Below are positions 1-4,367 of a DNA stretch of 6,933 nucleotides, piece by piece. Location of the stretch: positions 1-6,933 of the forward strand of contig WLHA01000056.1 of assembly GCA_009702955.1 (NCBI GenBank). The letters run 5' to 3'. The position numbers and the translations under genes were made by a program. Positions within the stretch are counted from its first letter, which is position 1, and each line of letters starts with the position of its first letter. The notes below the pieces were generated by a model. It worked only from the letters and a program-made list of their open reading frames with translations, was not told where the DNA came from and did not search any database. This DNA comes from Actinomycetota bacterium. GTDB taxonomy: Bacteria > Actinomycetota > Acidimicrobiia > IMCC26256.

Positions 1-652
1 CATTGGCTACAGCAATGTTGTGGGTTCCCTTTGGGCGTCGCTTGTCAATAAAGGCAAGCTCTGCTGCGATGTCGTACTCGGCAAGATAGTTAGAGAAGCG
101 GCGAACCAATTTTCCGCCACCAGCATCTGGAGAGACGACTGTTACCTCTTCCCCTGGAGTAATCCCCTTTGCAAAATACTCAGCAAGAAGCGGAACAGCA
201 GTGAGGTGGTCAACCGGCATATCAAAGAAACCTTGAATCTGGCCGGTATGGAGGTCGACCGTGACGACGCGGTCTGCGCCAGCAACAGTGATGAGATCTG
301 CAATAAGTCGAGCGGTAATCGGTTCGCGCCCCTCTGCCTTGCGATCCTGACGTGCATAGCCATAGAAGGGAGTTACCGCGGTAATGCGTTTTGCCGATGC
401 GCGCTTCGCGGCATCGATCATGATCAGCATCTCCATGACGCGCTCATTGATTGGCTCGCAGTGGCTCTGAATAATAAAGACATCTGATCCTCTGATGCTC
501 TCGCCATAGCGGCAGTAGATCTCGCCGTTAGCGAATGTCGAGAGGACCACCTCTCCTAGAGGAACATCGAGTGCAGCCGATATTTCATTGCTGAGCTCAG
601 AATTGCCTCGCCCTGCGAAGAGTTGAAGCCGTTTAGTAGGTACGAGTTCCAT
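1..652 (-). CDS. prs: Ribose-phosphate pyrophosphokinase (PRPP synthetase), 3' end outside window
   Basis: This enzyme transfers pyrophosphate from ATP to ribose 5-phosphate, giving PRPP for purine, pyrimidine, histidine, tryptophan and NAD synthesis in the cytosol. The window holds the first 217 codons plus one base; family members are about 310-330 residues, so roughly the last third is missing. Visible motifs are FANGEI (residues 40-45), IQSHCEPIN near 61-69, YGYARQDRK (97-105) with EPITARLIADL after it, the ribose-5-phosphate/PRPP region TVDLHTGQIQGFFD (131-144), VVSPDAGGGK (172-181) and DKRRPKGTHN (203-212). The ATG at 652-650 lies one base after the glmU stop (TGA, 656-654). A strong ribosome binding site, AGGAAGG, lies within the last glmU codons (about 667-661), so the two genes are very probably cotranscribed and perhaps translationally coupled. 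The open frame is intact to the window edge. Identification is secure. Confidence 0.96.
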   Translation of the reverse strand, partial: MELVPTKRLQLFAGRGNSELSNEISAALDVPLGEVVLSTFANGEIYCRYGESIRGSDVFIIQSHCEPINERVMEMLIMIDAAKRASAKRITAVTPFYGYARQDRKAEGREPITARLIADLITVAGADRVVTVDLHTGQIQGFFDMPVDHLTAVPLLAEYFAKGITPGEEVTVVSPDAGGGKLVRRFSNYLAEYDIAAELAFIDKRRPKGTHNIAVAN

Positions 653-653
653 T

Positions 654-2078
654 TCAGGATCCTTCCTCGAGCCGGTCGGCCCAACCTTCATCTATCTCGG
701 CAGGAACACCCTTAGCGAGCGCTCCTGGTGGGACATCACGTGTAACAACTGATCCAGCGGCGGTATACGCACCGTCGCCAATACTTACTGGTGCACGCAG
801 AACCGTATTGGATCCGATGCGAACATCCGCTCCAATAACGCTCTGATGCTTCATCTTGCCGTCGTAGTTCGCAGTTATGGTCCCGGCTCCAATATTGGAG
901 CGAGCACCTATCTTTGCATCACCGATATATGCAAGGTGAGGAATCTTCGCTCCCTCGTCGACCTCAACGTTCTTTAACTCCACATAGGTACCGACATGGA
1001 CCCCAGCAGCGAGCCGGGTCCCTGGCCTCAACGATGCGTATGGGCCAACTGTGCAGTCGGGGCCAATCTCAGAGTCGCGAGCATTCGTGCTCTGCACAAC
1101 GGAGCGCTCACCCACTTGCGTATTGATTAGTCGAGAATTGGGCCCAATGCTTGCCCCGGCACCAACCCTTGTTGTGCCCTCAAGAATTGTTCCCGGAAGG
1201 AGTCGGACATCAGCCTCGAGAGTGACACTTGCATCTATATACGTAGCGCTCGGATCAACCATTGTGACCCCCTCACGCATCCATCGAGTATTGATGCGTT
1301 CGCGCAGAACTCGCTCTGCAGCGCTCAACTGAACTCGATCATTGACACCCATACACTCGAGATGATCTTCGGCGGTCAGGGCTGAGACGCTATGCCCAGC
1401 GTCTCTAAGCACTCCGATTACGTCGGTGAGGTAATACTCGCCCTGCGCATTGGTAGCGGTTAAGCGGCGGAGCGCTGGAGCAAGCAAGCTGCGCTTGAAG
1501 CAATAAATGGCAGGGTTAACTTCGGTGATCGCTAATTCGTTCTCGTCTGCATCAGACTGCTCCACGATGCGCGCCACTTGCCCGCGAGCGTCGCGAACAA
1601 TGCGCCCGTATCCGGTGGGGTTATCTAGGTGCATCGTGAGCAGTGTCGCGGCAGCATCGCTCTCGCGATGGAGAAGCACTAACTCCTCGATTGTCTCGTG
1701 GCGAAGCAACGGGACATCCGCTACGAGTACAACTACATCATCTTCATCAAGGCCTGCATCCTCAGAGAATGCGCTAAGCGCTACGGCGGTAGCGTCACCG
1801 GTGCCGCGTTGCACAGGCTGCTCAACGAAGTCGACCGGCGTTGAGGTGCTGATCGCATCCTGAAGCGTCGTCGTTACACGCTCAGCTCCGTGCCCAACCA
1901 CAACGACGACACGATCAATATGCATTTCGTCGATGCTGAGGGCGGTCAAGGCATCTACAAGGTGTGCGAGCATGGGGCGCCCGGCGAGAGGGTGCAGAAC
2001 CTTTGGGGTCGCAGAGCGCATACGCGTCCCCTCGCCTGCTGCAAGCACGATCGCGGCCAGAGGCCGTTGCAACGCCAT
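654..2078 (-). CDS. glmU: Bifunctional UDP-GlcNAc pyrophosphorylase / glucosamine-1-phosphate N-acetyltransferase
   Basis: GlmU acetylates glucosamine-1-phosphate and then couples GlcNAc-1-P to UTP, giving UDP-GlcNAc for peptidoglycan. The protein has 474 residues, normal for the family. The N-terminal uridyltransferase shows the nucleotide-binding loop LAAGEGTRMRSATPK (12-26), QRGTGD (90-95), ADVPLL (120-125) and GYGRI (156-160). A linker with GVNDRVQLSAAE (244-255) leads to a C-terminal left-handed beta-helix of hexapeptide repeats. This contains RPGT (351-354), IPHLAYIGDA (379-388, with the probable catalytic His381) and TITANYDG (401-408). I chose the ATG at 2078 because GGAGGAG lies 9 bases upstream (2094-2088). 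The in-frame ATG at 2096 would add six residues (MEERAE), has no clear ribosome binding site and sits right at the predicted promoter. prs follows after one base, and tRNA-Gln lies upstream on the same strand. Confidence 0.96.
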   Translation of the reverse strand: MALQRPLAAIVLAAGEGTRMRSATPKVLHPLAGRPMLAHLVDALTALSIDEMHIDRVVVVVGHGAERVTTTLQDAISTSTPVDFVEQPVQRGTGDATAVALSAFSEDAGLDEDDVVVLVADVPLLRHETIEELVLLHRESDAAATLLTMHLDNPTGYGRIVRDARGQVARIVEQSDADENELAITEVNPAIYCFKRSLLAPALRRLTATNAQGEYYLTDVIGVLRDAGHSVSALTAEDHLECMGVNDRVQLSAAERVLRERINTRWMREGVTMVDPSATYIDASVTLEADVRLLPGTILEGTTRVGAGASIGPNSRLINTQVGERSVVQSTNARDSEIGPDCTVGPYASLRPGTRLAAGVHVGTYVELKNVEVDEGAKIPHLAYIGDAKIGARSNIGAGTITANYDGKMKHQSVIGADVRIGSNTVLRAPVSIGDGAYTAAGSVVTRDVPPGALAKGVPAEIDEGWADRLEEGS

Positions 2079-2097
2079 CTCCGCTCGCTCCTCCATC

Positions 2098-2125
2098 TCT
2101 ATATTCTGGCTCTTAATTCTGTCTA
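2098..2125 (-). promoter_or_regulatory. Candidate promoter of glmU-prs
   Basis: On the minus strand, TAGACA (2125-2120, five of six matches to TTGACA) is separated by 16 bases from TATAGA (2103-2098, four of six matches to TATAAT). A transcript beginning about seven bases downstream would start near 2092, close to or within the GGAGGAG that serves the ATG at 2078, and would exclude the ATG at 2096. This is a match by eye only. Read-through from the tRNA-Gln transcript is an alternative or extra source of transcription. Confidence 0.4.
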
Positions 2126-2138
2126 ATGGATTATCTGA

Positions 2139-2166
2139 ATTATCTACTGGTCATTATCTACTGGTC
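2139..2166. repeat. Perfect 14-bp tandem duplication upstream of glmU
   Basis: The unit ATTATCTACTGGTC occurs twice with no gap (2139-2152 and 2153-2166). A degenerate partial copy (GGATTATCTGA) lies just to the left at about 2128-2138. The array ends 13 bases upstream of the candidate -35 of glmU. It may be a replication-slippage product or paired protein-binding sites; the sequence does not decide. Confidence 0.85.
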
Positions 2167-2211
2167 AGCGCTCGAGATTTTTGGTCTCTTTAACGCTCGG
2201 TAGCACTCGCT

Positions 2212-2235
2212 TTATTACTCGCCTTATTACTCGCC
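2212..2235. repeat. Perfect 12-bp tandem duplication in the tRNA-Gln/glmU spacer
   Basis: The unit TTATTACTCGCC occurs twice without a gap (2212-2223 and 2224-2235). A third, degenerate copy lies to the left at 2200-2211 (GTAGCACTCGCT, 8 of 12 matches). It is unrelated in sequence to the 14-bp duplication 45 bases away. No coding frame of interest covers it. Confidence 0.85.
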
Positions 2236-2247
2236 TATCTCGATCTT

Positions 2248-2274
2248 GGCATACCGCCAAAATGGCAGTATGCC
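2248..2274 (-). terminator. Hairpin downstream of tRNA-Gln, probable terminator
   Basis: An 11-bp stem (2248-2258 with 2264-2274, one G-T type pair, five-base loop) lies 13 bases past the 3' end of tRNA-Gln on the minus strand. No U-tract follows on either strand, so it is not a classical intrinsic terminator. Actinomycetota often use strong hairpins without a U-tail. It could instead be an RNA-processing or 3'-protection structure for the tRNA precursor. Confidence 0.45.
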
Positions 2275-2286
2275 CTTGATAGCGGG

Positions 2287-2357
2287 CTCGGGGGCAGGGT
2301 TTCGAACCCCGACCTGGGACTTCAAAGGACCCCGTGCTGCCGTTACACCACCCCCGA
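2287..2357 (-). tRNA. tRNA-Gln (anticodon UUG)
   Basis: A full cloverleaf folds on the minus strand. The seven-bp acceptor stem TCGGGGG/CCCCCGA is perfect, and U1-A72 and discriminator G73 are both typical of bacterial tRNA-Gln. The D-arm is GTG/CAC. The anticodon loop is CTTTGAA, with U33 followed by the anticodon TTG. The T-arm is CGGGG/CCCTG around loop TTCGAAA. The anticodon stem GGGTC/GTCCC contains one U-U mismatch at 30-40. The gene is followed by CCC rather than CCA, so the final A is presumably added by tRNA nucleotidyltransferase. Placement just upstream of glmU-prs is a pattern I associate with Actinomycetota. It is divergent from bS22. Confidence 0.93.
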
Positions 2358-2374
2358 CGGACGCTCGTCCCGTG

Positions 2375-2380
2375 ACACTA
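2375..2380 (-). promoter_or_regulatory. Possible -10 element for tRNA-Gln
   Basis: TAGTGT (2380-2375, minus strand) fits the TAnnnT form common in Actinomycetota. It would start a transcript near 2368, giving a leader of about 11 nt before the mature tRNA 5' end at 2357. No convincing -35 hexamer lies at the right distance, so this is weak. Confidence 0.3.
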
Positions 2381-2416
2381 CCCGCCAAGCCCTTCCGAAC
2401 CGTGGGTGTGCACGAT

Positions 2417-2446
2417 GTGACACCCGGAGCAAGTTGCGGGTATGTT
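2417..2446 (+). promoter_or_regulatory. Candidate promoter of bS22, implying a leaderless mRNA
   Basis: GTGACA (2417-2422, five of six matches to TTGACA) is separated by 18 bases from TATGTT (2441-2446, TAnnnT form). Transcription would be expected to start at about 2453-2456, at or within three bases of the ATG at 2456. There is no Shine-Dalgarno sequence between the hexamer and the ATG. The two facts together support leaderless translation. Confidence 0.5.
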
Positions 2447-2455
2447 CCAACCCTC

Positions 2456-2557
2456 ATGGGTTCACTAATTAAAAAGCGCCGCAAGCGCATGCGTAAAAAG
2501 AAGCACAAGAAACTGTTGAAGAAGACGCGTTGGGCGCGTCGCCAGCAGGGTCGCTAG
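2456..2557 (+). CDS. Small ribosomal subunit protein bS22 (33 aa, AURKAIP1/COX24 domain)
   Basis: This 33-residue, extremely basic protein begins MGSLIKKRRKRMRKKKHKK and ends RRQQGR. It closely resembles the 33-residue Actinomycetota protein seen in mycobacterial 30S subunits and named bS22; from memory that begins MGSVIKKRRKRM. It shares the AURKAIP1/COX24 C-terminal domain with mitochondrial small-subunit proteins and is not the E. coli protein of the same name. The role is as a small ribosomal protein; its exact contribution is unknown to me. The frame is open upstream to 2246, but that part covers tRNA-Gln in antisense and has no family similarity, so the start is the ATG at 2456. This is the only plus-strand gene in the window. 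It is divergent from tRNA-Gln and convergent with ispE, 22 bases from the ispE stop. No Shine-Dalgarno sequence precedes it. Confidence 0.92.
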   Translation: MGSLIKKRRKRMRKKKHKKLLKKTRWARRQQGR

Positions 2558-2579
2558 CCGAACCCAATCTCGCTTTTAT

Positions 2580-3455
2580 CTATGTACTCGACCGCTCCTG
2601 TGGGGCGGTCGATACGCGTCCGGACCAAGCTGTTAGTCCCTTAATAGCGGCTATTTGGGTCGCTGCGGCAGCGGCAGCACCCGAATTAGGCATCACTACC
2701 GCGTAGGACGAGCCGCTCCCAGCAAGCATTGCCGGCCTCCCGCATACCTTCTCGACCATCATCCTGAACTCGACCAAATCTGGAGCCAACCTCTCGGCCG
2801 CCGGCTCTAGGTCATTGCGCCACTCCCCTGCCCAGACGCTCGCCCATAGCTCTGGAGCCTCAATCACTCGATCCGAGGTGGGGCCACCCAGCTCGTCCCA
2901 AGTTCGGTATACCGCTGGTGTAGAGCACTGAAATGGCGGAGTGGCGATAACTACTGAGAGTTCACCAGGGGACGCGAGTGGAGTCACGATCTCTCCTAAC
3001 CCCTCCATTCGGTTCACGCCACCACGAAGGCAGACCAGGACATCCGCGCCGAGGCTCAGCGCTACTTCGTCAGCACGGGCATCTGAGACTCCATACTTCA
3101 AACTGAGAGCGCGTATGACTGCTGCAGCATCCGAGGAGCCACCGCCAAGCCCGGCACCCGATGGAACATTCTTCTCTATATCAATCGAGAGCGAACTCCC
3201 TGCGGGGAGTAGCGCTAGGGCAGCGCGCACTGCAAGATTCGAATCGTCCGAGGGGACTCCGCTACTCGCGGGCCCATGAACGCTGCAGGAGATCCCTGCT
3301 CCACCCTCAGCCACGGCCTCACTCGAGCTCTCACTTACGGTAATTACATCGCTCGGGGCATCTACCTCTACAACCAATGCGTCAAGTGAGTGGTAGCCAT
3401 CGGGCAGCACACCGGTCACATGCAGTGCAAGGGTGAGTTTTGCATTAGCCCTCAT
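2580..3455 (-). CDS. ispE: 4-diphosphocytidyl-2-C-methyl-D-erythritol kinase
   Basis: IspE is the ATP-dependent GHMP kinase of the non-mevalonate (MEP) isoprenoid pathway, phosphorylating CDP-methylerythritol. The protein has 291 residues, typical for the family. Visible features are the N-terminal ANAKLTLALHVTG (4-16, with the conserved Lys6), PDGYHSL (18-24), the GHMP ATP-binding loop PSGAGLGGGSSDAA (98-111, Asp109 as the likely catalytic acid), NDLE (214-217) and the C-terminal glycine motif AGSGSSYAVV (245-254). The chosen start is the ATG at 3455-3453, which overlaps the ksgA stop as ATGA; the family N-terminus (MRANAKL) begins exactly there. The frame is open a further ten codons into ksgA, to 3485, but those do not match the family. 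The tight overlap implies cotranscription and translational coupling with ksgA. The 3' end faces bS22. Confidence 0.95.
   Translation of the reverse strand: MRANAKLTLALHVTGVLPDGYHSLDALVVEVDAPSDVITVSESSSEAVAEGGAGISCSVHGPASSGVPSDDSNLAVRAALALLPAGSSLSIDIEKNVPSGAGLGGGSSDAAAVIRALSLKYGVSDARADEVALSLGADVLVCLRGGVNRMEGLGEIVTPLASPGELSVVIATPPFQCSTPAVYRTWDELGGPTSDRVIEAPELWASVWAGEWRNDLEPAAERLAPDLVEFRMMVEKVCGRPAMLAGSGSSYAVVMPNSGAAAAAATQIAAIKGLTAWSGRVSTAPQERSST
2589..2611 (+). terminator. Hairpin in the 3' end of ispE, possible terminator for bS22
   Basis: CGACCGCTCC (2589-2598) pairs with GGGGCGGTCG (2602-2611) around a three-base loop, giving 10 bp with one G-T pair. It starts 31 bases past the bS22 stop and lies within the last codons of ispE on the other strand. 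No U-tract follows in either direction. It is placed to end bS22 transcripts, or both converging transcripts, but the lack of a U-tail keeps confidence low. Confidence 0.4.
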
Positions 3456-4291
3456 GCCTCGGAGGCCCTCGCTAATGCTGCCCACGCTTGAAGTTCGATT
3501 GTCTCAGCACGCGCAGCTGGATCGATCCCTGCTGCCTCCAACAACTGGAGAGTTCGATCTCCGAACAAAGGAACCAGTGCCCTGCGAAGCATCTTTCGCC
3601 TCTGAGCAAAGCCCGTCTGAATAATCCCAAACAGCAACTCACGCGATGAAACATCAACCACTGATTGGGGATGCCGGTCAATCCGCACAAGTGCTGAATC
3701 AACTTTCGGGGGCGGGAGAAATACCGATGGCGCAACAGTGCCGACCATCCGAGCGACACCATGGAACGCAATCTTGACGGTTACCGCGCCATATTCACGC
3801 CCACCAACCTTGGCAGCCATGCGCTCACCAACCTCGCGCTGCACCATCACAAGAAGGCGTGTCACATTGGGGGCTTCGTTGAGGAGTCGCATCACAATCG
3901 GGGTAGCGACGTTGTATGGGAGATTCGATACACAAGTAACTGGAGACTCGCCGCTAATGGCAGCGAGGTCTGCAGTCATAGCGTCTCCATGAACGACATT
4001 GACGCGATCAGCCATCCCCGTGCTCTCGAGTACTGCGTTGAGTAGCGGCAGCACATGTCGGTCGAGTTCTAGGGCGGTGATGCGCGCATCTGCCTCGAGT
4101 AGAGCAGCGGTAAGTGAACCAACCCCTGGCCCGATCTCTAATACCCGAGCACCTGGCTCGAGGTCTGCGAGTCGGACAATCCTTCGGGCAGTATTCGGAT
4201 CTGCCAAGAAGTGCTGACCTAGGGCTCTACTTGGCGCAGCACCATGCTCTGCAAGTAGCGCCCTAATAGAGGTAGCGGTAGGGAGAATCAC
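3452..4291 (-). CDS. rsmA: 16S rRNA dimethyladenosine transferase RsmA/KsgA
   Basis: This SAM-dependent methyltransferase dimethylates the two adjacent adenosines in the 3'-terminal helix of 16S rRNA late in 30S assembly. The protein has 279 residues, a normal length. Motifs seen are LGQHFL (24-29), the SAM-binding VLEIGPGVGSLT (50-61), acidic motif II ALELD (73-77), the catalytic NLPYNVATPI (123-132), FLPPPKVDSA (191-200) and QRRKMLRR (230-237) in the C-terminal helical domain. The start is a GTG at 4291. It places SIRALLAEHGAAPSRALGQ at the usual distance from the N-terminus, and no ATG or better start is available. The bases just before it (CAGGGC) make a poor, over-close ribosome binding site. 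It follows the DUF348/G5 gene after 76 bases with no obvious terminator, and overlaps ispE by four bases. Order and content match the rpfB-ksgA-ispE locus of Actinomycetota. Confidence 0.96.
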   Translation of the reverse strand: MILPTATSIRALLAEHGAAPSRALGQHFLADPNTARRIVRLADLEPGARVLEIGPGVGSLTAALLEADARITALELDRHVLPLLNAVLESTGMADRVNVVHGDAMTADLAAISGESPVTCVSNLPYNVATPIVMRLLNEAPNVTRLLVMVQREVGERMAAKVGGREYGAVTVKIAFHGVARMVGTVAPSVFLPPPKVDSALVRIDRHPQSVVDVSSRELLFGIIQTGFAQRRKMLRRALVPLFGDRTLQLLEAAGIDPAARAETIELQAWAALARASEA

Positions 4292-4367
4292 GCCCTGAAT
4301 AGTCGCAGGCTTGATGCCCCTCTGCGCGGATTGCTGGCAGGACTATTGGAGTGAATCTCTGCCTGGC

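Noticed and set aside
20..487. 155-codon plus-strand frame opposite prs, and similar long plus-strand frames opposite glmU, ispE, ksgA and the DUF348/G5 gene
   Set aside because: All are mirror frames of well-identified genes. They lack ribosome binding sites and recognisable domains.
2140..2154. Tiny upstream frame before glmU (Met-Thr-Ser-Arg-stop) created by the 14-bp repeat
   Set aside because: It has no ribosome binding site and lies upstream of the predicted glmU promoter, so it is most simply a by-product of the repeat.
2246..2455. N-terminal extension of the bS22 frame
   Set aside because: It reads antisense through the tRNA-Gln gene and the divergent promoter region. The family protein starts exactly at the ATG at 2456.
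2227..2508. 93-codon minus-strand frame (MCFFLRMRLRRFL...)
   Set aside because: It runs across tRNA-Gln on the same strand and antisense over bS22, with no recognisable domain.
4292..4367. Inverted repeat AATAGTC (4298-4304) / GACTATT (4341-4347) as a terminator or operator before ksgA
   Set aside because: The stem is only seven bases with a 36-base loop and no T-tract, so it is within chance expectation for this spacer.
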